DNA from: Microbacterium sp. Yaish 1
GTDB taxonomy: Bacteria > Actinomycetota > Actinomycetes > Actinomycetales > Microbacteriaceae
Assembly: GCF_002245215.1 (NCBI RefSeq)
Contig: NZ_NPMR01000001.1
Span: forward strand, 1,240,001-1,304,000
Direction: 5' to 3'
DNA: 64,000 bases
Numbering within the stretch: the first letter of the stretch is position 1; each line of letters begins with the position of its first letter. The position numbers and the translations under genes were made by a program. The notes under the pieces are model-generated. The model had not been told where the DNA came from. It worked only from the letters and a program-made list of their open reading frames with translations, and did no database searches. Positions 1-8,386 of the stretch are shown in pieces.

Positions 1-693
1 CTCCGTCACCTCGCTGACGACCGCGAGGTCGTGGGTGATGAGGATGAGCCCGGCGCCCGTGTCGCGGCGGATCTCGGCGAGCAGATCGAGGATCTGCGCC
101 TGCACCGTCACGTCGAGGGCCGTGGTCGGCTCATCCGCGATGATCAGCTCCGGCTCCATGCTGAGCGCCATCGCGATCATGATGCGCTGCCGCATCCCGC
201 CCGAGAACTGGTGCGGGTAGTGGTCGACGCGCTTCGCGGCATCCCGGATGTGCACCCGCTCCATCGCCTCGATCGCGACCCGGCGGGCCTCGCGGCGCGA
301 GACGCCCGACCGGTGCGACCGGTACGCCTCGGCGATCTGCGTGCCGACCGTGTAATAGGGATTCAGCGATGACAGGGGGTCCTGGAAAATCATCGCGATC
401 CGATCGCCACGGACCTGCCGCATCTCCCGGCCGGGGAGGGTCAGCAGATCGCGTCCGTCGAAGGTGACGGCGCCCGACGCGCTTCCCCCCTTCGGCAGCA
501 GCCCCATGATCGCGAGGCTCGTCATCGACTTGCCCGAGCCCGACTCGCCGACGATGCCGAGCGCACCGCCGCGCGGGATCGCGAAGCTCAGGCCGTCGAC
601 GACGCGGGCGGTGCCGCCGGCGGTGCGGAACTGCACCGTCAGGTCGTCGACGCGCAGGAGGTCGTCCGTCATCGGCATCCTTTCGCCGCTCAT
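1..693 (-). CDS. Peptide ABC transporter ATP-binding protein, DppD-like (partial)
   Basis: This is the ATPase of a peptide/nickel-type ABC importer, acting on the cytoplasmic face of the membrane. The visible part has Walker A (GESGSGKS), Q-loop (FQDPLSSLNP), signature (SGGMRQR), Walker B (LIIADEPT) and H-loop (THD). The C-terminus lies beyond the window edge. ATG 693 overlaps the stop of the upstream permease (ATGA). In-frame ATG 672 is preceded by GAAAGG and is an alternative start. It is the last visible gene of a binding protein-permease-permease-ATPase operon. Family and role are clear; the substrate is not. Confidence 0.93.
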   Translation of the reverse strand, partial: MSGERMPMTDDLLRVDDLTVQFRTAGGTARVVDGLSFAIPRGGALGIVGESGSGKSMTSLAIMGLLPKGGSASGAVTFDGRDLLTLPGREMRQVRGDRIAMIFQDPLSSLNPYYTVGTQIAEAYRSHRSGVSRREARRVAIEAMERVHIRDAAKRVDHYPHQFSGGMRQRIMIAMALSMEPELIIADEPTTALDVTVQAQILDLLAEIRRDTGAGLILITHDLAVVSEVTE

Positions 694-1688
694 GCTTTCG
701 CCGCCGTTCGCACGCGAGGATCGATCGCCGCGTAGAGCAGGTCGACGACGAGGTTGCCGACGATGACGAAGAACGCCGAGAGCAGCGTCACCGCCATGAT
801 CACCGGCTGGTCGTTCGACGAGATCGAGTCGGCGGTGAGCTTGCCCACGCCGTTGATGCCGAAGACGGTCTCGGTGATCACCGCGCCGCCGAGGAGACCG
901 GCGACGTCCATCCCGAAGATCGTGACGATCGGAGTCAGCGCCGGGCGCAGCGCGTGGCGGCGCCACACGAGGCTCGGTCGCAGCCCCTTCGCGTGCGCGG
1001 TGCGCACGAAGTTCTCCTGCAGGGTGTCGATGACGTTCGCCCGGGTCAGACGCGTGTAGACGGCGGCGTATCCGACCGCGAGCACGATCCAGGGCATGAG
1101 GAAGTTCAGGAACCACTGCACCGGATCGTCGGCGAACGGCACCGCCTGCGGGAACGGCAGCCATCCGAGCGAGACGACCAGGACGAACTGCAGGGCCAGG
1201 GCCAGGACGTAGTTCGGGATCGACATCGACCCGAGGGTCAGTCCGGCCACGAACCGGTCGGTGAACTTCCCCTCGCGCACGGCGCTGAGGACGCCGCCGA
1301 CGACACCGCCGACGAGCCAGAGCACCGCCGCGCCGATCGCGATCGTCGCCGAGATCGGCAGGCGCTGCACGATCATGTCGCCCACGAGCTGCCCGGTCTG
1401 GAACGAGTAGCCGAGGCACGGCGCCCCGCACGAGACCGTGGCGCCGGCGATCTCGTACTCACGGCCGACGAACAGGCCCGAGAGGTACGTGAAGAACTGC
1501 GTGAGGAAGGGCTGGTCGAGCCCGAGGTTCGCGCGGATCTGGTCGATGCGCTCGGGCGTGCAGTTCTTGCCGCAGATCTGCACCGCAGGGTCGGGCGAGA
1601 GCACGAAGAAGATCACGAACGTGAAGAGCGTGACGAGGAACAGCACGACGACCATGCCGGTCGCGCGCGAGAGGACGAAGCGGGTCAC
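690..1688 (-). CDS. Peptide ABC transporter permease, DppB-like
   Basis: Integral membrane permease of the DppB/OppB class, 332 residues. It has an N-terminal transmembrane segment (VVVLFLVTLFTFVIFF), a periplasmic-side loop with two cysteines (CGKNC), and the inner-membrane permease domain with the EAA-type loop around RTAHAKGL. The start is GTG 1688, overlapping the stop of the preceding permease (GTGA), which suggests translational coupling. With the adjacent DppC-like protein it should form the heterodimeric channel. Substrate specificity cannot be read from the sequence. Confidence 0.93.
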   Translation of the reverse strand: MTRFVLSRATGMVVVLFLVTLFTFVIFFVLSPDPAVQICGKNCTPERIDQIRANLGLDQPFLTQFFTYLSGLFVGREYEIAGATVSCGAPCLGYSFQTGQLVGDMIVQRLPISATIAIGAAVLWLVGGVVGGVLSAVREGKFTDRFVAGLTLGSMSIPNYVLALALQFVLVVSLGWLPFPQAVPFADDPVQWFLNFLMPWIVLAVGYAAVYTRLTRANVIDTLQENFVRTAHAKGLRPSLVWRRHALRPALTPIVTIFGMDVAGLLGGAVITETVFGINGVGKLTADSISSNDQPVIMAVTLLSAFFVIVGNLVVDLLYAAIDPRVRTAAKA

Positions 1689-2659
1689 GCGCGCACCTCC
1701 GCGCTGCCGACGAGCGCGCGGATGCGGTCGCCGAGGGTCGTGAACGAGAGCACCAGGAGGAAGAGGAAGGCGCCCGGGATGAGGAAGTACATCGGGTCGA
1801 CGGCATACCAGGGGGCCGCCGAAGCGATCATCTGACCCCAGCTCGGCGTGGGCGGGACCACTCCGACGCCGAGGAACGACAGCCCGGCCTCGGTGCCGAC
1901 GTATCCCGGCACCGCGAGGGTCGCCATCACGATGATGGTCGAGGAGAGGTTCGGCAGGATCTCGCGGAAGATGATCTGCACGCTCGACGCACCCGAGGCG
2001 CGAGCGGACTCGACGAACTCGCGCTCCTTGAGCGAGAGCGTCTGCGAGCGCACGATGCGGGCGAGGTAGGGCCAGCCGAACAGCGAGATGACGACGACGA
2101 GCAGGAGCACGCGGTTGTCCGCCGGTAGCGCCGACAGGATCGCGATCATGAAGATGAGGGCGGGAAAGGCCATGAGGAACTCCATGACCCGCGAGATGAC
2201 CGTGTCGACCCAGCCGCCGAGGTACCCGGCCAGCATCCCGAGCACGACGCCGAGCACCGTGGTCAGGAGGGTGGCCGACAGCGCGACCGTCATCGAGACC
2301 TGGGCGCCGTAGACGATCCGGGCGAAGATGTCGCGGCCGTTGCCGGGCTCGACGCCGAACCAGTGCTCGGCGCTGATGCCGCCGAGTGGCCCGATCGGGA
2401 TCGCGCCCATGTTGGGGTCGATCGCGCTCTGGTCGAACTGGTACGGAGACCAGCCGCTGATCTGCACGATGAGGGGCGCGAACACCGCCATGAGCAGCAC
2501 GAGCACGATGTAGGCCAGCGAGAGCATCGCGGGCACATCGGTGAGGAAGCCTCGGAGGAGTTTCCGGCCGGACGCCGGACGGGATTCCACCGACTCGTCG
2601 AGAGGGGAATCACCGCCCGGCGTGGCCTCGACCTCGAGGGGGGCCGAGCTGAAGGTCAT
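1685..2659 (-). CDS. Peptide ABC transporter permease, DppC-like
   Basis: Second permease of the peptide-type importer, 324 residues. A cytoplasmic N-terminus of about 45 residues precedes a first membrane segment, followed by the conserved permease domain with the EAA-type motif EFVESARASGASS. ATG 2659 lies one base after the stop of the binding-protein gene. Here the DppC-like gene comes before the DppB-like gene, the reverse of the common dppB-dppC order. Confidence 0.93.
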   Translation of the reverse strand: MTFSSAPLEVEATPGGDSPLDESVESRPASGRKLLRGFLTDVPAMLSLAYIVLVLLMAVFAPLIVQISGWSPYQFDQSAIDPNMGAIPIGPLGGISAEHWFGVEPGNGRDIFARIVYGAQVSMTVALSATLLTTVLGVVLGMLAGYLGGWVDTVISRVMEFLMAFPALIFMIAILSALPADNRVLLLVVVISLFGWPYLARIVRSQTLSLKEREFVESARASGASSVQIIFREILPNLSSTIIVMATLAVPGYVGTEAGLSFLGVGVVPPTPSWGQMIASAAPWYAVDPMYFLIPGAFLFLLVLSFTTLGDRIRALVGSAEVRA

Positions 2660-2660
2660 G

Positions 2661-4355
2661 TCAGCCCTTCGACGGGTCCTTGAGACCCACGATCGTGAGG
2701 TCGGTCATGTTGGTGTTGGGGATGTAGCCGGCGATGTTCGACCCCGGCAGGAAGATGCCGTTCTCGAAGACCATCGGCGCGATCGGAGCGAGCTCCATGA
2801 TCTGCTTGTCGAGTTCGCCCCACGCCTCGTTGGCGGCGTCCACGTCGGTCATCGCGCGGATCTCGGCGATCCGCTCGTTGACGGCCGGGTCGTTCAGCTG
2901 CGCGAGGTTCTGGTTGCCCTTCTCGGTGATGGCCGCGCCGTCGAACAGCGGCGGGATGAACGTGCTGGCGCTCGAGGCCCAGTCGGGGCACCATCCGGTG
3001 ATCGCGGCGTTGTTCTGCTGGGACGGCGTCGCGATGGTCTCGTAGTAGATCGAGGTGTCGATGACGTTGAGCTTCACGGTCGCACCGATGCGCTCGAGGC
3101 CCTGCTGCACGGCCTCGGCCTGCGCCTGGGCGACGGGGTTCGAGCGGATGTCGAGAATGAACTCGAACCCGTCGCCGAGCCCGGCTTCCGCCAACAGCGC
3201 CATCGCCTCGTCGACATCGCCGGTGTTGTCGTCTGACGGGTACAGGTCGTAGTCGAGGTGTCCGCTGACGGCCGGCGGGATGATCGTCGTCGCGACATCC
3301 GCCAGCTGGTTTCCGCCCGACGCGTTCTGGATGCTGGCGCGGTCGAGAGCCCAGTTGACGGCCTGACGCACGCGTACGTCGTCGAAGGGCGGCTTCGACG
3401 TATTGAGCGACATGTAGGTCGTGCAGTACGCCGGAGCGGTGATCGCGCGCTCCTGGAGCTGCGGCGTCTGGATGCGGGGCAGCGTGGCGCCTGCGATCTT
3501 GCCCGCGATCGCGTTCTGGTCGGCGCCTTGCCCGGCGATCATGCGCTCGTCGATCGTCGCGCCGTCGATGCCGATGTCGAACTGCCACTGGTCGGGGTAG
3601 GCCTTGCGGACGTCGTCGGTCTCGGGCTCCCAGTGCTCGTTGCGCACGAGCTTGATGGTGCTGCCGGGGGTGTAGGAGTCGAGCGTGTACGGCCCCGACG
3701 CGATGACGTCGTTGATGAACTCGTCGCCGCCGCCGGAGCCGACCGGGAACGGCACCGCGTTGGGCTGAGCGAGCACGTTGTCGAACTCGGGGAAGGGCGC
3801 CTTGAGATGGAAGACGATCGTCTTCTCGTCGGGGGTCTCGATCGTCGGCAGGTCCCCCGAGACGTACGGGCCCTGGTAATCGGCGGGCGCATCGATGACG
3901 GACTTCAGGTAGGGCGAGCCGATGCCGATCTGCGGGTCCCACGCGCGGGAGATGCCGAACTCCATCTCGGCGGAGGTGATGGGGTCGCCGTTGTCGAAGA
4001 AGAGGTCGTCCTTGAGCGTGTAGGTCCAGGTGAGTCCGTCGTCGGACACCTCGCCGAGACCGGTCGCGAGGTCGGGCACGATCGCGTTCGGGTCGTCGGA
4101 GTCGCCGGCGGCCTGCATCGTGAGGCCCCGGTAGAGCAGACGGTAGAACGCGTTGACGCCGCCGTCCCAGCCGCGGGCGGGGTCGAGGTACGAGAAGTCG
4201 GCGTTCTGGAGCATGTGGACGGTTCCGCCGGTCTGCGGCGTTCCGTCGGTACCGGTCTGCTGCGGCGAACCGCCGCCACCGGCGCACGCCGTGAGGGCGA
4301 GTGCCATGGCCGTTCCCGCGGCGAGGATGCCGGCGAATCTCCTGGTGGTGGTCAT
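2661..4355 (-). CDS. ABC transporter solute-binding lipoprotein, family 5 (peptide type)
   Basis: Extracytoplasmic binding lipoprotein of 564 residues for the importer encoded just downstream. ATG 4355 was chosen because GGAAGG precedes it and because it opens a classic lipoprotein signal: positive residues, a hydrophobic stretch, then the lipobox LTAC followed by a glycine-rich linker. An upstream in-frame extension lacks a signal sequence and runs into the promoter. The body matches family 5 (peptide/nickel) binding proteins, for example DPNAIVPDLATGL and VRQAVNWALDR. The ligand is unknown; the family includes binders of peptides, opines and some sugars. Confidence 0.92.
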   Translation of the reverse strand: MTTTRRFAGILAAGTAMALALTACAGGGGSPQQTGTDGTPQTGGTVHMLQNADFSYLDPARGWDGGVNAFYRLLYRGLTMQAAGDSDDPNAIVPDLATGLGEVSDDGLTWTYTLKDDLFFDNGDPITSAEMEFGISRAWDPQIGIGSPYLKSVIDAPADYQGPYVSGDLPTIETPDEKTIVFHLKAPFPEFDNVLAQPNAVPFPVGSGGGDEFINDVIASGPYTLDSYTPGSTIKLVRNEHWEPETDDVRKAYPDQWQFDIGIDGATIDERMIAGQGADQNAIAGKIAGATLPRIQTPQLQERAITAPAYCTTYMSLNTSKPPFDDVRVRQAVNWALDRASIQNASGGNQLADVATTIIPPAVSGHLDYDLYPSDDNTGDVDEAMALLAEAGLGDGFEFILDIRSNPVAQAQAEAVQQGLERIGATVKLNVIDTSIYYETIATPSQQNNAAITGWCPDWASSASTFIPPLFDGAAITEKGNQNLAQLNDPAVNERIAEIRAMTDVDAANEAWGELDKQIMELAPIAPMVFENGIFLPGSNIAGYIPNTNMTDLTIVGLKDPSKG

Positions 4356-4400
4356 CGGTGGACCTTCCCTTTCTCTGCTCCATTGCGTCGAGTGCTGTCC

Positions 4401-4435
4401 ATAAAACAACATCACGGTGCAATGTGCAATTGCAC
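4401..4435 (-). promoter_or_regulatory. Promoter and operator-like palindrome of the peptide ABC operon
   Basis: On the minus strand TTGCAC (4429-4424) is followed by a 17-nt spacer and TTTTAT (4406-4401). This is a plausible housekeeping promoter about 45 bp upstream of the binding-protein start. The -35 box lies inside a perfect 12-bp palindrome, GTGCAATTGCAC, at 4424-4435, and a half copy GTGCAA lies next to it. A repressor bound there would block RNA polymerase. The regulator is not identified. Confidence 0.55.
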
Positions 4436-4567
4436 GATCACGCTGCATCCGTTCTACCGAGGTGAGCGCGGCGGGGAGGGCCGTGTGACACGATCGTCAC
4501 GCGATCCGGCCGATTCTTCACATCCGCGAAACACAGCGGGCGTCGAACCGAGCGGCTCGGGGCCGCC

Positions 4568-5815
4568 TCAGGGAAGCGGGCAGATCGCGACCGACGCGAG
4601 GTCGCCGTCCATCTGCTCGGGCGTCCAGGGCAGACCCGCCGGCGGCGCGGTCTCGCCCGAGGCTGCGGGAGCCTTCGACGCGATCGCGGCGAGCTGCCAC
4701 CCGAGCACGCGGATCGCCTCGGCCGAAGCGCGGGAGTTGTTCAGCACGGCGACGACCGTGAGGCCCGTCTCGCGATCGGCGAAGGCCACGGTCTGGTAGC
4801 CCGGGATCGAGCCGTACTGCCCGATGAGGGTTCCTGCCTGATAGGCGCCGCCGTCGACGGTGTACCAGGTCGGCACACCCTCGCCCGTCGGGATGGGGGA
4901 GCCGAAACGCTGGTCGTCGTCGAACGGACGCAGCCCCGTCGCGAGCGCGCGGGCATAGCGGCCGAGGTCGGCGGCCGTCGTCACGACGCCCGAGGCCGTG
5001 AACCCGGCCGAGGGAGACAGCGCGGTGAGGTCCGCGGCCGTCGAGCAGTCGGGCGTCCCCTCGGGCGTCAGCACGGACTGCGTGCCGTGAAGGCCGACGT
5101 CCGCGGTGCGCGAGGGCAGGGAGGAGGCCGCCATGCCGAGCGGCTCGAAGACGTAGCGCTGGAACAGCTCCGCGGCGGTGCTGTTCGAGGCGCGCTCCAG
5201 GGCCATGCCGAGGAGGACATACCCGGCATCCGAGTCGACGTAGGACGTGCCGCCCGTCGGACCCGAGGCCGCCAGGCCGTAGGCGAGGAGCTCGTGCGGA
5301 GCCCACGGGCGCGCCGGGTTCGCCTCCCACCGGCCCTGCAGACGCGGCTGGTACGACCCGAGGCCCGACGTGCTGTCGCACAGCTGCTCGAGGGTGACGA
5401 CGGGGGTCGCGGGGAATCCGACGATCCACTGGGTCACGGGGTCGTCGAGTTCGACGGTGCCGTCCGCGGCCATGCCGTAGAGCACGTCGCACGTCATCGC
5501 ACGAGTGACGGGTCCGGCCTTGAACGAGTCCTCGGCGGTGACATCCGTTCCGTCGGGGTTGGTGCCGAAGCCCTGCACCCACTGGCCCGACCAGGGCACC
5601 CAGACGCCCGCGATCGCACCGGCCGAGCCGGTCATCGCCATCGCACGCTCGACCGCGGCGGTGAGCTGCGCCTGCGTGTCGCCGCCGATCTCACCGTCGG
5701 CCTGCGGGGGCACGGGGACACTGCCGACGCTCGCGGGCGCGCACGCCGAAAGACCGAGCGCGAGCGCGACCGCAACGGCGATCCCCGCGCTTCGACGGCG
5801 TCGAGTCGCACGCAT
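4568..5815 (-). CDS. Serine-hydrolase (class C beta-lactamase-like) fold lipoprotein, catalytic motifs degenerate
   Basis: Secreted lipoprotein of 415 residues with a signal peptide ending in lipobox LSAC (Cys25). The overall fold resembles the beta-lactamase/D-Ala-D-Ala carboxypeptidase family (Pfam Beta-lactamase). Aligned by eye, the SxxK nucleophile motif is replaced by P-V-T-R (residues 102-105), the YxN motif by D-S-D just before AGYVLLG, and the HxG/KTG-type motif by Q-Y-G before SIPGY. All three active-site elements therefore look lost, while the scaffold is kept. A non-catalytic cell-wall binding or scaffolding role is an inference. It should not be called an antibiotic-resistance enzyme. 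Confidence 0.8.
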   Translation of the reverse strand: MRATRRRRSAGIAVAVALALGLSACAPASVGSVPVPPQADGEIGGDTQAQLTAAVERAMAMTGSAGAIAGVWVPWSGQWVQGFGTNPDGTDVTAEDSFKAGPVTRAMTCDVLYGMAADGTVELDDPVTQWIVGFPATPVVTLEQLCDSTSGLGSYQPRLQGRWEANPARPWAPHELLAYGLAASGPTGGTSYVDSDAGYVLLGMALERASNSTAAELFQRYVFEPLGMAASSLPSRTADVGLHGTQSVLTPEGTPDCSTAADLTALSPSAGFTASGVVTTAADLGRYARALATGLRPFDDDQRFGSPIPTGEGVPTWYTVDGGAYQAGTLIGQYGSIPGYQTVAFADRETGLTVVAVLNNSRASAEAIRVLGWQLAAIASKAPAASGETAPPAGLPWTPEQMDGDLASVAICPLP

Positions 5816-5881
5816 TCCTGAGCCACCCCCCGAGATGTATGCCTCCAGTGAATCACACCGCTCCTGAGGATCCCGCGAACC

Positions 5882-5887
5882 TAGGGT
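5882..5887 (+). promoter_or_regulatory. Putative -10 box, leaderless start of the DUF2470 gene
   Basis: TAGGGT lies 6 nt before ATG 5894, which would place transcription initiation at or next to the start codon. No Shine-Dalgarno sequence is present. Confidence 0.45.
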
Positions 5888-5893
5888 GGACGC

Positions 5894-6202
5894 ATGACAC
5901 ACGTTTTCGACGCCGACGCCATCTCGGGCGTGCTCGGTCACATGAACGACGATCACCGCGACGACAACCTGCTCATCGCGCGCGCGTTCGGCGAACCGGA
6001 TGCCGCGGCGGCGACGATGACGCACTTCGACGGCGACGGCGGGGATTGGCAGGCGGTTCGGGCCGACGGCGGCACCCGGGAACTCCGCGTGGCGTGGCCC
6101 GGCGGCCCCATCACCGAGCGCCGCGAGGTGCGCCGGGAGATCGTCGCGCTGTACGACGAGGCCTGCGCGCGACTCGGCGTGGAGCCTCGCCCGCACGACT
6201 GA
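5894..6202 (+). CDS. DUF2470 domain protein
   Basis: Small protein of 102 residues matching the DUF2470 family by its opening pattern (LGHMNDDHRDDNLLIARAFG) and central region. This domain also forms the C-terminal part of HugZ-like heme-utilisation proteins and often occurs beside heme enzymes. Here it lies 71 bp upstream of a heme oxygenase on the same strand, so a link to heme handling is likely. It appears to be leaderless. The IdeR-like box lies downstream of it, so it may not share the iron control of its neighbour. Confidence 0.85.
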   Translation: MTHVFDADAISGVLGHMNDDHRDDNLLIARAFGEPDAAAATMTHFDGDGGDWQAVRADGGTRELRVAWPGGPITERREVRREIVALYDEACARLGVEPRPHD

Positions 6203-6238
6203 GCGTTACGGATTCGTTAAGAGGTCGGCGAGAAACCT

Positions 6239-6257
6239 TCAGGTTAGCTGTACCTAA
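6239..6257 (+). promoter_or_regulatory. IdeR/DtxR-type iron box
   Basis: This 19-bp site matches the DtxR/IdeR consensus TWAGGTWAGSCTWACCTWA at 16 of 19 positions. The mismatches are at positions 2, 11 and 12. It lies immediately upstream of the putative -10 box of the heme oxygenase gene, where a bound iron-loaded repressor would block transcription. It predicts induction of heme degradation under iron limitation. Confidence 0.75.
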
Positions 6258-6262
6258 GTGCT

Positions 6263-6268
6263 ATCGTC
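6263..6268 (+). promoter_or_regulatory. Putative -10 box of the heme oxygenase gene
   Basis: TATCGT lies 5 nt before ATG 6274 and directly follows the iron box. The start codon has no Shine-Dalgarno sequence, so the message is probably leaderless. Confidence 0.45.
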
Positions 6269-6273
6269 GGGCC

Positions 6274-6939
6274 ATGCTCGAACCGATCCCCTTCTCGACC
6301 GCTCTCCGCGAGCGCTCCAGCTCTGCGCACTCCGGCAGCGAAGGCGCCGGCTTCATGTCCGACCTCATGCGCGGCAAGGGCACCCGCGACGACTACGTCG
6401 CCCTGGTCGCGCAGCACTGGTTCATCTACGAGGCGCTCGAGGACGCGGCATCCCGGATGGCCGCCGACCCGGTCGCCGCGACGTTCATCAGCGACAAGCT
6501 CACCCGGCTCCCCGCGCTCGAGGCCGACCTCGAGTTCCTGATCGGTTCCGACTGGCGCGAGCGGATCACGCCGCTGCCGACGACCGAGCGCTACGTCGCC
6601 CGCATCAACGAGGTCGGGGCCACCTGGGCCGGCGGTTTCGTCGCGCACCACTACACCCGCTACCTCGGCGACCTGTCGGGCGGCCTGTTCATCGGCAAGC
6701 TGATGGCCCGCCAGTTCGGCTTCGAGACCAACGGCATCGGCTTCTACATCTTCGGCGACATCGCCGATCCGGCGGAGTTCAAGGAGCGCTACCGCGAACA
6801 GCTCGACGCCGCTCCCTGGGACGAGGCCGAGCAGCAGCGGGTGATCGACGAGGTGCTCGTCGCGTACCAGTTCAACACCGACCTGTTCACCGACCTCGCC
6901 GACGCGAAGGCCGCGCGCGCGGCATCCGTCGTCGCCTGA
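6274..6939 (+). CDS. Heme oxygenase (biliverdin-producing)
   Basis: Heme oxygenase of 221 residues, degrading heme to biliverdin, iron and carbon monoxide in the cytoplasm so that iron can be reclaimed. A proximal histidine candidate is His19 in the N-terminal helix (SSAHSGSEG). The distal-helix glycine motif GDLSGG is at 132-137. ATG 6274 is the only good start and follows the promoter and IdeR-like box closely. The size fits the HmuO/HO-1 family. It is probably iron-repressed and is preceded by a DUF2470 gene. Confidence 0.94.
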   Translation: MLEPIPFSTALRERSSSAHSGSEGAGFMSDLMRGKGTRDDYVALVAQHWFIYEALEDAASRMAADPVAATFISDKLTRLPALEADLEFLIGSDWRERITPLPTTERYVARINEVGATWAGGFVAHHYTRYLGDLSGGLFIGKLMARQFGFETNGIGFYIFGDIADPAEFKERYREQLDAAPWDEAEQQRVIDEVLVAYQFNTDLFTDLADAKAARAASVVA

Positions 6940-6964
6940 TTCCCGCGGGGCGTGACGGCGCCTC

Positions 6965-8344
6965 TCACATGCCGGCGGCGCGGACGGCGGCCATGAAACG
7001 CCGCACGTCGTGGTCGACCAGGATGTCGCTGGGGCGGAGCGGTCGCGACAGGTAGAGCCCGTCGAGCGAGGTCAGCCGCGAGAGCGCGACATAGGTCTGC
7101 CCCGGCGCGAAGGCGCCCGACCCGAGGTCGACGATCGCGCGGTCGTAGGTCTTGCCCTGCGACTTGTGGATCGTCACCGCCCAGGCCAGCCGGAGCGGGA
7201 ACTGCGTGAACTCCGCCACGATCTCGCGGGTCAGCTTGCGCGAGCCCGGGTCGTACGCGTAGCGGAACCGTTCCCAGACGGCGGGCTCGACGTCGTGCTC
7301 CTCACCGTCGAGCTCCACGCGGACCGATGACCCGGCGATGCGGGTGACGGTTCCGATGGAGCCGTTGACCCAGCGCGGGCCGTCACCGGCGTAGCCCGCG
7401 ACGTCGTTGCGGAGGAACATCACCTGGGCGCCGACCTTCAGCTGCAGCTCGGGGTCGGCCGGGTACGACGTCTCGCCCCGCCCGAAGTCGCCGCTCACGT
7501 CGGCCTTCGCCGTCTGCACCGGCCCCGTGAGGGCGTCGAGATGCCGCTGGTTGATGCGGTTGACGGCATCGTTGCGCGTCGCGAGAGTGATGACGGGCGG
7601 CTCGTCGCCGGTGGGAGGCGGCGGCGTGCGGGCTCCCGCCGCATTGAGGGCCGCGGCGATGTCCGCCGTGACGACGCCGTACCGGACGGCGTTGAGCATC
7701 TCCTTGAAGCCCGCGTCCGCCTGACGGTGGATCTCGCCGAGCTCCGCGATGTGCAGCGGAGCACCGACGCGTCCGAGGTCGAGCAGCCCGTCCGAGCGGA
7801 TCGCGCCAGCATCCGCCTTGGGCCCCGCCCACACCTGCGCGTCGAAGAACCAGAACGAGCGGTAATGGTCGCGGATGTACTTCAGCTCGTCGCCGCGCGG
7901 CGGCACCGGCGAGAGCTGATACGGATCGCCGAACATGACGATCTGCACGCCGCCGAAGGCCTCGGAGCGCCGCCGGCGGGCTTGACGCAACGACCGGTCG
8001 ATCGCATCCATCACATCGGCGTTGACCATCGAGATCTCGTCGATGACGAGCGTGTCGATCGCGTTGAGGATGCGGCGCGTCGGTTCGGACTGCTCGAGTT
8101 CGCTGTCGGCGACGAGACCGATCGGCAGCCGGAAGAGGGAGTGGATCGTCTGCCCCTCGACGTTGAGGGCGGCGACGCCCGTCGGGGCGCAGATGGCGAT
8201 CTGCTTGTCGGTGTTCCACGCGAGGTGCTGCAGCAGCGTCGACTTGCCGGTACCGGCTCGCCCCGTGACGAAGACGTGGTCGCGGGTCGTCTCGATCCGG
8301 CGGAACAGTGCCTCCTGCTCAGCGGAGAGAGGCGGCAAGGTCAC
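6965..8344 (-). CDS. PIF1/RecD-like ATP-dependent DNA helicase
   Basis: SF1B-type helicase of 459 residues. Walker A GRAGTGKS is at 28-35 and Walker B VIDEISM has its acidic pair at 102-103. A C-terminal motif AVTIHKSQGKTYD, typical of the PIF1/RecD2 group, is followed by YVALSRLTS. It is expected to unwind DNA with 5'-3' polarity, as known for the family. GTG 8344 is the start; it lacks a Shine-Dalgarno but follows TACCAT by 6 nt. The gene is divergent from the anchored protein gene at 8387, with only 42 bp between the two starts. Confidence 0.9.
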   Translation of the reverse strand: MTLPPLSAEQEALFRRIETTRDHVFVTGRAGTGKSTLLQHLAWNTDKQIAICAPTGVAALNVEGQTIHSLFRLPIGLVADSELEQSEPTRRILNAIDTLVIDEISMVNADVMDAIDRSLRQARRRRSEAFGGVQIVMFGDPYQLSPVPPRGDELKYIRDHYRSFWFFDAQVWAGPKADAGAIRSDGLLDLGRVGAPLHIAELGEIHRQADAGFKEMLNAVRYGVVTADIAAALNAAGARTPPPPTGDEPPVITLATRNDAVNRINQRHLDALTGPVQTAKADVSGDFGRGETSYPADPELQLKVGAQVMFLRNDVAGYAGDGPRWVNGSIGTVTRIAGSSVRVELDGEEHDVEPAVWERFRYAYDPGSRKLTREIVAEFTQFPLRLAWAVTIHKSQGKTYDRAIVDLGSGAFAPGQTYVALSRLTSLDGLYLSRPLRPSDILVDHDVRRFMAAVRAAGM

Positions 8345-8350
8345 CGATTC

Positions 8351-8356
8351 ATGGTA
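8351..8356 (-). promoter_or_regulatory. Putative -10 box, leaderless helicase gene
   Basis: Read on the minus strand, TACCAT lies 6 nt before GTG 8344. There is no Shine-Dalgarno. Confidence 0.4.
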
Positions 8357-8374
8357 GCCACAGGTGAGCCTTCC

Positions 8375-8380
8375 TAGACT
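8375..8380 (+). promoter_or_regulatory. Putative -10 box, leaderless gene at 8387
   Basis: TAGACT lies 6 nt before GTG 8387. It is divergent from and within 30 bp of the helicase promoter. Confidence 0.4.
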
Positions 8381-8386
8381 TGTGCT

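Noticed and set aside
4568..5815. Class C beta-lactamase resistance gene
   Set aside because: The nucleophile serine and lysine, the YxN motif and the third active-site motif are all replaced, so hydrolysis is unlikely.
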